NCBI GenBank assembly: GCA_963848825.1 | Contig: CAWKFA010000014.1 | Location: 124,001 to 188,000, forward strand | Length of the DNA stretch: 64,000 nucleotides | Reading direction: 5' to 3' | From: CAVVSQ01 sp963848825 | GTDB lineage: Bacteria > Planctomycetota > Planctomycetia > Gemmatales > Gemmataceae | Part shown: one piece after another, positions 1-8,483 of the stretch | How the letters are laid out: every line of letters starts with the position of its first letter | Numbering within the stretch: the first letter of the stretch is position 1 | The notes under the pieces: model-generated | What the model saw: the letters and a program-made list of their open reading frames with translations, nothing else | Told to the model about the DNA's origin: nothing | The model's database searches: none | Translations under genes and position numbers: made by a program

Positions 1-991
1 CGCGTGCCACTTCCCAGCGGGCCGTAAAGGCCGCCAGGGCTTCGCTTACTTTGGGCGCTTCGTTCAGCAACTTTTCGAGCCTGTCAAGAACGACCAGCGC
101 TTTCGTGAAATCCCCGTCGCTGCCCAGGTCCTGGGCGCTCATGAACATGTTCAGCCATTTGGCCTCCTTCGCCCTGGTCTTGTGAGCTTTCATGACCGTC
201 GGTTCGAGCGCGATCACGCGGCGTTCCCATTCCGCCGCCAGCGCGGCGTCATTGGCAGGCGCTTGCGACGCAGGTGAAGCGACCGGCTCCGGTGGCGCGG
301 CAACGCCGGCAGCGCTCGCGGCTGTTGGGGCGGCGGTTGGCTTGGCGAGGAGCCGTTCGAGTTCGTCGAGCGCCGTGTGGGCTCCCGCGAAATCCTTGTT
401 CTTGATCAGCCCGTTGACCGATACAAACAGCGTTTGCACGCGCGCCTTGTCAGGCCCGGCCAGCGCCGTCTTGATGTTCGCAGACTGGCCGTTGAGCCGT
501 TTGATCACGTCGGCGCCATCCGGCGCGGTCGGAAGTGCCGATTGAGGCGAGGGGGGCGCCGCGGACGGTGACGCGGGCGTTGCCGTGGGAGGTGGCGCGG
601 GCGGCGGCGGCACTGCTGCCGTTGGGCTACTCACTTCGGCCGGCACTTCCGCTTGGCCTTCTTCGGCCGCCAGGTCCGCGGCGAAGCGGTATTCCACGTC
701 GAGTGTCAATCCCGCGTCCTGCTTGATAATCTTTTTGGTCAGGGCGTTGAGAGCGGCCGGAACCTCCTTGCCCACGTGAAAGATCATCTTCGCTTCCTCT
801 GCCTGGCAGCGGCCCTTGTAGATGGTCCCACCGCCACACGCCTTCTTGGCCGTGTCAGCGTCTTTCGCGTTGATCTTCTTCTTGTCGACCAATAGTTTGC
901 CTTCGTTCCCTTTGGCAACGAAGGTAAAAAACATCGGATTCGTCTTCGCATGTTTCAGGGAGTCGGCAAGCTTGGCATCGACACCAGCCAT
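1..991 (-). CDS. Partial hypothetical protein, paralogue of the 3155-4403 gene
   Basis: The reading frame opens at an ATG at 991 (GGAG about 9 bases upstream) and runs off the left edge of the window, so the C-terminus is missing. Residues 1-120 form a domain with the segment NPMFFTFVAKGNEGKLLV and a GGG-T-x-x-x-G-R-C motif. An Ala/Pro-rich linker follows, then a unit of about 50 residues (KRLN...ALAGPDKARVQTLF...LDELERLL), a second Ala/Pro linker, and a more diverged copy of that unit. The same plan is seen in the gene at 3155-4403, so the two are paralogues. There is no signal peptide or membrane segment. I do not recognise the family. Low-complexity linkers between small domains suggest a modular effector or scaffold, but that is inference. 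Confidence 0.75.
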   Translation of the reverse strand, partial: MAGVDAKLADSLKHAKTNPMFFTFVAKGNEGKLLVDKKKINAKDADTAKKACGGGTIYKGRCQAEEAKMIFHVGKEVPAALNALTKKIIKQDAGLTLDVEYRFAADLAAEEGQAEVPAEVSSPTAAVPPPPAPPPTATPASPSAAPPSPQSALPTAPDGADVIKRLNGQSANIKTALAGPDKARVQTLFVSVNGLIKNKDFAGAHTALDELERLLAKPTAAPTAASAAGVAAPPEPVASPASQAPANDAALAAEWERRVIALEPTVMKAHKTRAKEAKWLNMFMSAQDLGSDGDFTKALVVLDRLEKLLNEAPKVSEALAAFTARWEVAR

Positions 992-1228
992 GGGTTATCT
1001 CCGAAGGGGTCGCGGATTTGTCAAGGTTTGGGATAGAAAGGTGAAGGCGAGTTTTCCAGCCATCAAACAAAAAAGCTAATCAGGGCGAGGTGCGAACGGA
1101 TTGCATGACACAAGTCTCCTCCGTCGAGCAGCAGGCAGCCAACGATCGTTGTGCGGAATTCGAAAACCGTGCCGAAGCCATAAGGAAGCCAGAGCTTCGC
1201 CAACAGGACCTCGGGGTGAGACTTGAGT

Positions 1229-1713
1229 TTATTGCGAGTACGGCTCGGCTACCGATCGCTCCATGAAAGCTACAGCGCCTGGACGATTGCCAAAATCAAT
1301 GATGGTCTCGCCGCGTTTGACCCAGCCCAGGCGCGCGTAGAACGTTTCGCGGTCCGGCGTATACAGCCCTACCGTGGCAAAACCCAGTCGCTGCGCTTGG
1401 CCAATGCGTGCCGGCACAATTGTGTGCCGATGCCTCGGCCACGGCGAGATGGTTGAACATAAAGTGCCGTCAGGCAGGCGAACCAAGTCCGTCCGTCCGG
1501 CGCGGTGTCATGCACGATGCTCACCATGCCGACGGGGTGGACGCCGTCCAGCGCCACGAACGCTAGGGGAATCTTGTCGCGCTGCAGGTACTCCGCCATC
1601 AGTTCGGCCGCATCGTCCCAGGAGCCTCCCAGGGGAGCGAACCATTCCGTCAGGATCCAGTCGGTAAGTACGGCGACCACAACCGGATGGTCGGCTAGAT
1701 AGTCGATGTGCAT
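1229..1713 (-). CDS. GNAT family N-acetyltransferase, frameshifted
   Basis: Residues from 1713 read as the N-terminal half of a GCN5-related acetyltransferase: a helix with WFAPLGGSWDDA, strands FVALDGVHPVGMVSIV and WFACLTALYVQPSRRG, then the acetyl-CoA-binding R-x-x-G-x-G/A loop as RRGRGIGTQL. Near position 1417 the frame breaks, and the C-terminal half continues in another frame (ARIGQAQRLGFATVGLY, then FYARLGWVKRGE). One missing base restores a protein of about 160 residues, normal for the family. Family knowledge gives transfer of an acetyl group from acetyl-CoA to an amine; the substrate cannot be read from sequence. Paired hairpin repeats begin 11 bases upstream of its start codon. Confidence 0.75.
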
Positions 1714-1723
1714 GACTCACGGC

Positions 1724-1828
1724 TTAGCAGCCCGTTGAAAAAGGGGTCAGACCCCTTTGAAGCCAACAGACTTTTCAACGTTTTGCAGCGTATTGAAGGG
1801 GTCTGACCCCTTTTTCAACGGGCTGTTA
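1724..1828. repeat. GTCAGAC hairpin element, copy 1
   Basis: A long inverted repeat. The left arm runs from CAGCCCGTTGAAAAAGGGG into TCAGACCCC, and the right arm is its complement ending in CAACGGGCTG. The arms are about 30 bp and flank a loop of about 45 bp that includes TTTTCAACG. The same unit recurs at 26767-26872 and, with altered outer arms, at 1832-1926. The structure resembles a small non-autonomous mobile repeat (MITE or REP type). No transposase lies beside it. Confidence 0.8.
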
Positions 1829-1831
1829 GAG

Positions 1832-1926
1832 CGATCGAAAAAAAGGGGTCAGACCCCTTGAAGCGAACAGATTTTCAACGCTATTGCAAGGTATTGAGGG
1901 GGTCTGACCCCTTTTTTTCCGAACGC
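1832..1926. repeat. GTCAGAC hairpin element, copy 2
   Basis: This copy follows copy 1 directly. Its core arms AAAAAGGGGTCAGACCCC and GGGGTCTGACCCCTTTTT match copy 1. The outer arms differ: CGGGCTG is replaced by a TCG/CGAA pair. The loop TTTTCAACGCTATTGCAAGG is related to the copy 1 loop. It ends 13 bases before the stop of the next minus-strand gene, so its transcript could fold as a terminator-like stem for that gene. Confidence 0.75.
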
Positions 1927-1938
1927 ACTTAAAACAAA

Positions 1939-3087
1939 TCACTTCTTCTTCTGTTTGGTTTGTTTGATGGATTGCAAAACGCCCTTGTAGTGTTGCTGTC
2001 CACCTTTCGGATCTTCAAAGTAGCCTTGAAACTTCAGCCAGCTTCCGTCTGTGGCGCCCTTGGCGATCGTGGTGATATAGCTCACAAAGTCCGCGTTTTC
2101 CCCTTCAAGCTCCAAGTTTTTGCCTAGCTCCGCCTGCTCGTTGATGGCGACCAGGAGATGTTCCCATTCGTGGAATTCCTGAACGAAGGCGCGGCGATCG
2201 TCTACGTCGACTATTTCCTCAAAATACTTGGCAGCCCAGGGATCCGTGATGTCATAATCCGAAGCCTTCTTTTGACTGATCGCGCCGGATTTCCAGTCCC
2301 CCTCGATTTCTTTGAACTCTTCGCTCTTCACCGCATTGCCCAACTCAAAAACCAAGCCGCCGAGATTATAGGATGCAGGTCCGTCTTCGCCCAAATAGAT
2401 AACCCCGTCCAAATAAGAAGGCGTCGGCATGATCTTTCCTTTCGGCGGCGACATGATCTTGACGGGATGTCCGAAGAGTCTGAGGCACACTTCGTCCGCA
2501 ACCCGCATCTTTTTCGCCAGCTGGGGAGACGCCGAACAGATACCTTTCCGCATGGCCAGGCTATTGCCTTCAACGTCGATCTTGCCCTTGGTGCCGGTCA
2601 CGAACTTGCAGAGTTGCTTTTCCGCTTCGACATCGCGGCCGCGCTCACCCTGGTCGTTGATCAGCTTAAATAGCGAGACAAATCCATCATCTTCCGTGAC
2701 AGGACCAAGCCGAAGAAGGCACTTATCGAGCCGGTTGTAGTCCGCCGCCAGCTGCCGGTCCCCCTTTTTTTCCTGTAACGCCTTAAAAACGTTGGACTTT
2801 TCCTCCTCGATCTTCTCCTTGTGCTTCTCTGCTTCTTTATCGAGGGTTTCTTCCACCTCGTCTCGCAACGCGTGCGCTTGTTCAATAACTTCGCTTTCCT
2901 CTTTTCCGCCCGGCGGGGCTTTTAAGTACAGATCCTTCAGCTTCTTCAGCTCCCTTATGGCTTTGGCTTTCTTGCTCTCGAAATCTTCCACCAGGTCGAT
3001 CAAGTGTTGAGTACTCTCTGACGGCTCCGAAGGTGGCTCGGCGACGGTCTTCTTCTTCCTTTTAACGAAATTAAAAAACTTCTGCAT
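1939..3087 (-). CDS. Hypothetical protein with N-terminal coiled coil
   Basis: A 382-residue protein. The start at 3087 is chosen over in-frame upstream codons because GGAGAG lies 6 bases before it and the preceding gene stops at 3155. Residues 1-40 are basic with a short KRKKK cluster. About residues 40-130 are charged, Lys/Glu-rich and predicted helical (coiled coil). The remaining C-terminal part is globular. It includes FHEWEHLLVAI near residue 310, which formally matches HExxH, but the setting is acidic and no third zinc ligand is obvious. The C-terminus is Lys-rich. It sits 67 bp downstream of the 3155-4403 gene on the same strand, probably one transcript. I do not recognise the family. 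The reading frame is intact. Confidence 0.75.
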   Translation of the reverse strand: MQKFFNFVKRKKKTVAEPPSEPSESTQHLIDLVEDFESKKAKAIRELKKLKDLYLKAPPGGKEESEVIEQAHALRDEVEETLDKEAEKHKEKIEEEKSNVFKALQEKKGDRQLAADYNRLDKCLLRLGPVTEDDGFVSLFKLINDQGERGRDVEAEKQLCKFVTGTKGKIDVEGNSLAMRKGICSASPQLAKKMRVADEVCLRLFGHPVKIMSPPKGKIMPTPSYLDGVIYLGEDGPASYNLGGLVFELGNAVKSEEFKEIEGDWKSGAISQKKASDYDITDPWAAKYFEEIVDVDDRRAFVQEFHEWEHLLVAINEQAELGKNLELEGENADFVSYITTIAKGATDGSWLKFQGYFEDPKGGQQHYKGVLQSIKQTKQKKK

Positions 3088-3154
3088 TGTACTCTCCGCG
3101 TTATGGGCAGGAATGCCAGTTTTTAGCCTGTTAAAAATGGTATGCCGACGCCGC

Positions 3155-4403
3155 CTAACCCAGGGTGGCCGCAATTTCTTGCAGCTTACGGCGGATCGGT
3201 GCGGTCACAAGCATGTCCGGAGCATATTCGTTGCCGTCCATTACCGCCATCAGCTCATCGGTTCCGACAAAGCTTATCATTTTTTCCACTACCGTTTTGG
3301 CGATGGGTGCCAGCTTCGCCCGTTCGGTCCCATCTGCGTTCAGCAAACGGTCCAATTGATCGCCCAGTTCCGCGTTCATGGTATTAATGGTGGAATCGAG
3401 CCGCTGCAGCGCTTGCGCCAGCGCCTTCTTGTCTTCCTCATCGTCCTTGTACTCGTCTTCCAAGATTTGTTTCAACCGCTGGATTTCCTGCACGGCGTGC
3501 AAGCGCACGTTGTTCCATTCGATACGTGCCTTGCCAAGCTTGACCAAGGAGATCTGACCCTGGCTGCCTCCAGCAGAGGGCGCGGCGCCATTTAGCAGCT
3601 TCGTCAGCTCGTCGAGTGTCTTGGCGGCGCCGGCGTAATCATGATTCTTGATCGCGGCATTGACGGCCACGAAGTGCAGCTTGCACCTCGGCCTTTTTGG
3701 GTCCGGCCAGCGCCGCCTTGATATCGCCGGAAATCGCATTGAGTCGCTTCACCACAGCGGCCCCATCATGGTCCACCGGCGGAGGCGCTGGCGGAGTCGC
3801 GGTCGTAGGCGCAGTAGTAATAAGCGGTTCGAGCTCGTTCAGGGATTTGGTAGCGGCGTCGTAGTCATGGTTTTTGAGGGCCGCGTTTGCCGCCACAAAG
3901 AGCGTTTGCACACGTGTTTTGTTCGGCCCCGCCATGGCCGCCTTGATACTTGCCGACATGGAGTTGAGCCGTTGCGTCACTTTGGCCGCACGCGGGTCCG
4001 CTGCTGATGGAGGGGCCGTCGGCGGAGCGGCTTCAGAGATCGCGCCAGCCGCTTCTTCCTGATTTTCTCCCCCTTCCGACTCCGCCAAGGCCGCATTGAC
4101 GCGCAGCGTGACGTTCATTGACAGGCCGGCTTCATTTTTGATGGTCTTCTTGATAAGACCTGCCAAGGTTCCAGGCCCCTCCTTGGGCAACTCGCAGACC
4201 AGGGTATCGCCTTCATACACGCAGCGGCCCTGGAATACGGTACCGCCGCCACTGGCCTTCTTGGCTTCGGCAACCTCCTTGGCCGGCACTTTCGCCTTCG
4301 CCACCAGGAGTTTTCCTTCCGTTCCCTTGGCTACAAAAGCGAAGAACATTGGCTTGCTCTTCGCGGCCTTCAACGCATTCGCAAGTTCGGCATCAACTGC
4401 CAT
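3155..4403 (-). CDS. Hypothetical modular protein, paralogue of the 1-991 gene, frameshifted
   Basis: The N-terminal domain (about residues 1-110) carries SKPMFFAFVAKGTEGKLLV and a GGG-T-V-F-Q-G-R-C motif, matching the gene at 1-991. After a Pro/Ala linker come two units of about 50 residues, each starting RLN and containing ALAGPxK...VQ...FVAxNAAxKNHDY and ending in a DEL or NEL helix. The second unit switches frame near 3684: V-Q is followed by one extra G, after which L-H-F-V-A-V-N-A-A-I continues in the next frame to the stop at 3155. The C-terminal 140 residues are helical and charged (EDEYKDDEEDKKALAQAL). The repaired length is about 415 residues. There is no signal peptide. Function unknown; likely cotranscribed with the gene downstream. 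Confidence 0.75.
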
Positions 4404-4872
4404 GGCATTCCCCCGGTCGAAGTTCGGAGCAGGCTCCGGTTAGAGTTGGTTAAATCTTAGGTTCGTGGTCCAGAAACGTCCAGCTTAAGAAGAGGGGCAA
4501 CCTCGACATTGAGGCCGTAGAAAAGGCGATCAAGACTGCCTCCCCGCAACACCATTACGATCTTTGCTATCTCGTGGGTTGCCGGCGGCAGGGTCGCCCT
4601 GCAAGGCCCGCGGACGCCAGCTTGCATCAAAGGGGGACCCAAGTGCGTCTCCTTAAAAGGTCACGCCCTCGCTGACGCTCCGGGTTAGCGAGCCATCCTT
4701 GCTCAGGCCCGACACAGCCTACCCAATGATATGTTAAGGGAGGATGAACTTCTTTCGCGGTAAGGAGGAAGAAAGCATAACCGAAGAAATCGCCAAGCGA
4801 ACCGACTCGTTATCCCGCGCCTAATGCCACACCATAGTTTTCTGGCCGGCATGATCGAAAGGTTCGAAAAAG

Positions 4873-5190
4873 GTACCTCTCGTAAACCCACCACCGAGAG
4901 GGACTCGATCTCCAATTGTCCTTATGCGCCAATGACTTACGGATTTCCAAAAAGAGGGTATTGTTATGAAGAATGTCCCTCTCTCGGGGATATTTCAGCG
5001 GACTAAACGCGCCACACCAAATAACGCGAAACGCCGGGCGAGATTTCTTCCGGCGTTGCGCTTTTTCCGCCTTCCCCGCAAGGACTTGCGACAAGTCGCC
5101 AGAAAACCCGGCGCTCTCTGTATCGAAATCGATTTCAAGGACACCGAGAGGGACCATCCTGGTACCTCTCGGGGTCCCGAGATTTTGAAA
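4873..5190. repeat. Cluster of CCTCTCG / CGAGAGG inverted repeats
   Basis: Three hairpin-capable sites share the arm GGTACCTCTCG or its complement CGAGAGGGA: one at about 4874-4903 (arms around GTAAACCCACCAC), one spanning about 5146-5170, and a compact GGTACCTCTCGGGGTCCCGAGA at about 5160-5181. The same arm opens the larger dispersed element at 5226-5330. They look like partial copies of that element. Confidence 0.5.
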
Positions 5191-5225
5191 TAGAACTCTC
5201 GGAATCTCTGGTTGACAGACCCCCA

Positions 5226-5330
5226 TTAGTTAACAGGCCGTTCCCTCTCGGGGGCCGAGAGGGAACGGTTACGAAATGGCTCGGATCAGATAAGATAGAG
5301 CCGGGAAGGGAGAGGCCAAACCCGAAACGC
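5226..5330 (+). repeat. Dispersed ~105 bp element, copy A
   Basis: The unit begins TTAGTTAACAGGCCG and has a hairpin CCCTCTCGG...CCGAGAGGG. It continues with GGTTACGAAATGGC, then ATCAGATAAGATAGAGCC, and ends AGGCCAAACCCGAA. The same order of blocks occurs at 7025-7131 and 48491-48592, and part of it at 9247-9302. All copies have the same orientation. It lies just upstream of the orphan gene at 5359. Confidence 0.65.
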
Positions 5331-5358
5331 GTTCGACGACACTGATCTTGGCGTTTAT

Positions 5359-5859
5359 TTGAAATCCAAGGGCAAAGGAGGTGACGCGGGCTATTCCGAG
5401 GGAATGACAATCGGCGGCGCTACCATAATCGGTGGCATGGGAGCGGTTGACATAAGCGGGTTGCGGCGGCGAGTTTATCGTGGCTTATGGAGATGGGGCG
5501 TGCGTGCAATCATCATCAGAGCGTGCGGCATTATTCATCTCTTTTGCGGATTGATTTGGGTTCAACTTTGGGTGTTCGCCCCTGACTTCCAGGTCCAATT
5601 CACAAGAAACATGATCCTTGTTGGCACTGCTTCCTTTTCGGGTTTCACAGGCATATGGCGGTGGCGTAAACACGGAGAGTTGTTGGGATGGTTTTCCTTA
5701 ATTACTCTGTTTGCTTGGGTTGATGTGATCTTTCCGTCGCAAACGTATTATAATTGGGATAGAGGGCCGGTGATTATAGGACGTCTTCTTGGTGTACTGG
5801 TATTCGCCGCGGCGATTGTCTCCACCTGGTTTTTGGAATTTCCGACAAAAAGACAGTAG
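5359..5859 (+). CDS. Small integral membrane protein, unknown
   Basis: Up to 166 residues with about four hydrophobic segments (around residues 48-72, 84-98, 108-125 and 138-158), suggesting a polytopic membrane protein. The first in-frame start is a TTG at 5359. Alternative ATGs at 5404 and 5437 are possible; AAGGAGGT at 5374-5381 lies too far upstream of 5404 to settle the choice. Codon use is more A+T-rich than in surrounding genes. The following gene starts 37 bases downstream and also encodes a membrane-anchored protein, so the two may form an operon. I recognise no family. Confidence 0.6.
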   Translation: MKSKGKGGDAGYSEGMTIGGATIIGGMGAVDISGLRRRVYRGLWRWGVRAIIIRACGIIHLFCGLIWVQLWVFAPDFQVQFTRNMILVGTASFSGFTGIWRWRKHGELLGWFSLITLFAWVDVIFPSQTYYNWDRGPVIIGRLLGVLVFAAAIVSTWFLEFPTKRQ

Positions 5860-5896
5860 GGTGTCATACCGGCCCATTTGCGGGGAGGGCAATGTT

Positions 5897-6934
5897 ATGA
5901 GACTTCGCCAATACTCTCCTTTGATTCTGATTGTTCTACTTTTGATTGCAACAGTTTGCGTTGTAATCTATCGAGTGGATCGGCAAGCTCCACCTATACC
6001 TTTGTATTTGGGAGTGCCCGAACAACGAAAAAGAATTGATGACAAGATTGCAGAATTAGCGTTGGAGCCATTTGATACGTCCGTAAATCTCTTATCGGAC
6101 AACGCATCATATCACAAACCTGGTTATCATTCGCCGAGACTGGGCGATCAAGTCTGCCTTGAGACGGCCCTAAGCAATCGTCGCTGTGTAAAACTCATAA
6201 ATACCTTTGAAGAATTCTCGCGGCCGGAAGCTGATAAACGTTGCCGCCAAATGTTTGACTTGATTTTCGAACGGCACAAGAATGCCATCCGAACAGGCCT
6301 CCGGCGAGCCGAAGATGTTTCGGCGCCGGCCAATAATCAATCTATTCGGGCTACACAGCTAGGAATATGTGCGATCATGCTGATTACTGCGCAATACGCG
6401 AGCACGGATATCCTCAAAGAGCAGTTTGCCCATTTGGATGTTTTTCGAGCGGAGATCGAGACGCGATTTTCAAATGCCGAAAGAATTGCTGTGCCAGTTT
6501 TTCGTGCCGCTGCAATTGCGAATTTAAGTGGGTGGTCAAATGGTCCGGTACACGCGATTTCGGCCACTTACCCGTATCGGGACACAAGTATATATGAGTC
6601 AACTCTAATTCACGTTGTTCGAGAATTCTGCGTTCCAGATGCACGCGCTCAGCTGAATATACTAAACATACATGTTAAAAACAGCGCAGCATTTTCGAAG
6701 TCTATAAAGGAGATTTGCAACGATTATCCGACGATGGAATTAAGTGTTGCTAATTGGAATGCCAACATGACTGTGTTTGATCCCCCCCATTGGATGGAAG
6801 GAATTCCTTTGGATAAATCAAAAGGTCTGAGCAAATACGTGTTTTACGATTGGCCCTACAAGATGTGGCGCGACAATAAGGCGCAGTCTGCCGTGGTTGA
6901 CGAAATTCGAAGTCTTGTCCTAACCGGGATGTAG
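5897..6934 (+). CDS. Membrane-anchored protein, unknown
   Basis: A 345-residue protein. The start at 5897 is chosen because GGGGAGGG lies 7 bases upstream and the next residues MRLRQYSPLILIVLLLIATV form a basic N-terminus followed by a membrane segment (about residues 8-27). The rest is predicted to lie outside the cytoplasm and is mixed helical, with no motif I recognise. The gene is markedly A+T-rich compared with its neighbours, consistent with acquisition from another genome. It follows the membrane protein at 5359-5859 closely on the same strand. The reading frame is intact. Confidence 0.65.
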   Translation: MRLRQYSPLILIVLLLIATVCVVIYRVDRQAPPIPLYLGVPEQRKRIDDKIAELALEPFDTSVNLLSDNASYHKPGYHSPRLGDQVCLETALSNRRCVKLINTFEEFSRPEADKRCRQMFDLIFERHKNAIRTGLRRAEDVSAPANNQSIRATQLGICAIMLITAQYASTDILKEQFAHLDVFRAEIETRFSNAERIAVPVFRAAAIANLSGWSNGPVHAISATYPYRDTSIYESTLIHVVREFCVPDARAQLNILNIHVKNSAAFSKSIKEICNDYPTMELSVANWNANMTVFDPPHWMEGIPLDKSKGLSKYVFYDWPYKMWRDNKAQSAVVDEIRSLVLTGM

Positions 6935-7024
6935 TTATGATTAATTAGACAATACCTCTTACGATTTGTATTCACTTCTCACTCGCTTCGGAAAAGCTGT
7001 GATGAGACTCGCACCATTTTCGCC

Positions 7025-7131
7025 CAATTAGTTAGCAGGCCGGTACCTCTCGCACCCGGAGAGGAAACGGGTACGGAATCGCCGGTTTCGGATAAGGGGA
7101 GCCTGGCAAGGAATAGGGCCACACGCCCGAA
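7025..7131 (+). repeat. Dispersed ~105 bp element, copy B (overlaps xylanase 3' end)
   Basis: The block order matches copy A: TTAGTTAGCAGGCCGG, TACCTCTCGC/GGAGAGG arms, ACGGGTACGGAATCGCCGG, TTCGGATAAGGGGAGCCTGG, then GGGCCACACGCCCGAA. On the minus strand it supplies about the last 34 codons and the stop of the xylanase gene, so the element appears to have inserted into, or replaced, the original 3' end. Confidence 0.65.
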
Positions 7132-8320
7132 CCCCCGTGACCACGGCTGGATTTACGCCAGACTGCAGTGCTCTGATGACTGCACTAAAGGCGGGCTTCG
7201 GCCGCAGTTGGCGATCATACAACAAGGGATGATTGGTACGCCCCCTAACCGGGAAGTTGTTCAGCCATGAGTCGCCGTCACTGACGCCCCAAAGAGTGAC
7301 ACGCGTAACCTGAGGATAGCGCCTAAACATTGCGAACAGAGCGCCATAGCGGTCCGCCAGGCTCCGTTGCACTTCGTCGGGAAGGCCTGCCTTATAAGGA
7401 TCCATCCCTTCCCGTTCGATGGCATTGATGTCCGCCCCCAAGCCACGGTTTCGGGGAAGTACGTCGATATCCATCTCGGTGATCATGACTCTCAGACGCT
7501 CGCCCACAAAGGTCTGAATGCCCCTCTCGATCTCCGCCACGGGGGGCGTCTGGAGCGCCCAATGCCCCTGAATCCCTACGGCGTCGATCCGCAGGCCCGC
7601 TTGCTTGATCTGACGAATGAGTCGCAACGCGCGGTCACGTTTGTCGCCAACGTCAATGCCGTAGTCGTTGTAGTAGAGCTCCGCGTCCGGATCTGCCTCG
7701 TGGGCGAACTCAAACGCCTTGAGCACGTAGTCATCCCCGATCGCCCGGCGTGCCGGCGTGTCCCGCAGGTACGGTTCGGGCGCGTCATTGATCGCTTCGT
7801 TGACGACGTCCCAGCCCTTCACCCTGCCCTTGAAGTGCTTGACGACGGTCTCGATATGCACTCTCAGGTTCGCCAGCGCCGCGTCCCGCCCGAGCGGTTG
7901 CCCGGCGTTGTCCTGAAACAGCCACTGTGGGGCCTGATTGTGCCAGCAGAGTGTGTGCCCAATGACCTGGATGTTGTGGTCTCTGGCAAAGGTGACGATT
8001 CGGTCAGCCGGTTCGAAGGTGAACGACCCGCGAACACGCTGCAAAGAGATGGGCTTCATCTCGTTCTCCGCCGTCACGCAACTGAACTGCTCGGCTATGA
8101 GGGTCGCATACCCGGGCCTGTCCAGGCTGCGTGCCCCAATGGCGGCGCCCATTAGCATACTGTCGCCCGCAGCCTGCCGCAGAGTCGCGTCGGCTCTTCG
8201 TGGCTCAGGGGTGGGTGGCGTTTGCTGTCCAAAGGCCGTCTGCCCAGGGCCCCAAAAGCCGCTGGGCAGGACGCTCAGTCCGGCTCCGGCGGCGGACTTC
8301 AGGAAATCACGACGCTTCAT
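7028..8320 (-). CDS. GH10 endo-1,4-beta-xylanase, exported by Tat
   Basis: A 430-residue secreted enzyme that hydrolyses internal beta-1,4 bonds of xylan. The N-terminus MKRRDFLKSAAGAGLSVLP is a twin-arginine signal. Family 10 motifs appear in order: GHTLCWHNQAPQW (about 121-133), the acid/base site WDVVNEA with Glu175, GIQGHW (249-254), and the nucleophile site VMITEMDID with Glu282. The barrel ends around residue 385 (KPAFSAVIRAL). Residues 397-430 are a basic, Cys-containing tail translated from the dispersed repeat at 7025-7131 and are unlikely to be functional. The start codon begins the Tat motif. The DUF1349 gene lies upstream on the same strand (164 bp), so coexpression for plant polysaccharide use is plausible. 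Confidence 0.95.
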   Translation of the reverse strand: MKRRDFLKSAAGAGLSVLPSGFWGPGQTAFGQQTPPTPEPRRADATLRQAAGDSMLMGAAIGARSLDRPGYATLIAEQFSCVTAENEMKPISLQRVRGSFTFEPADRIVTFARDHNIQVIGHTLCWHNQAPQWLFQDNAGQPLGRDAALANLRVHIETVVKHFKGRVKGWDVVNEAINDAPEPYLRDTPARRAIGDDYVLKAFEFAHEADPDAELYYNDYGIDVGDKRDRALRLIRQIKQAGLRIDAVGIQGHWALQTPPVAEIERGIQTFVGERLRVMITEMDIDVLPRNRGLGADINAIEREGMDPYKAGLPDEVQRSLADRYGALFAMFRRYPQVTRVTLWGVSDGDSWLNNFPVRGRTNHPLLYDRQLRPKPAFSAVIRALQSGVNPAVVTGVRACGPIPCQAPLIRNRRFRTRFLSGCERYRPAN

Positions 8321-8483
8321 GGTAGGTTTCCCTTTGGCTGGTGGATACGAAAATCCCTTGGTGTGATTTGGCGACGTCGTTCAAAATGCGCGTCACTTCG
8401 CTCTTGATCGGCAACGTAACACCATAGTAACACCATGGTGTGGTCCGTCGACGCCCTGCGCCGCAGAGGACCACGGGTAATGA

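Larger units (their letters stand above)
4404..5358. other. Spacer without a convincing gene, hairpin-rich
   Basis: About 950 bases between the minus-strand gene ending upstream and the plus-strand orphan at 5359. Short open frames here lack ribosome sites and codon bias. Near 4665-4695 is a CTCGCTGACGCTCCGGG motif, a type of intergenic repeat I associate with planctomycetes. From 4873 onward there are repeated CCTCTCG/CGAGAGG arms, listed separately. The spacer may hold divergent promoters, but none is distinct enough to place. Confidence 0.5.

Noticed and set aside
192..839. Plus-strand and other-frame open frames over the first gene
   Set aside because: They lie antisense to the minus-strand gene at 1-991, whose domains match its paralogue. 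They have low-complexity composition and no ribosome site.
2158..2235. HEWEH in the 1939-3087 protein as a zinc-protease site
   Set aside because: HExxH is matched, but the surroundings are acidic and no third ligand is visible. Kept only as a remark, not as a functional call.
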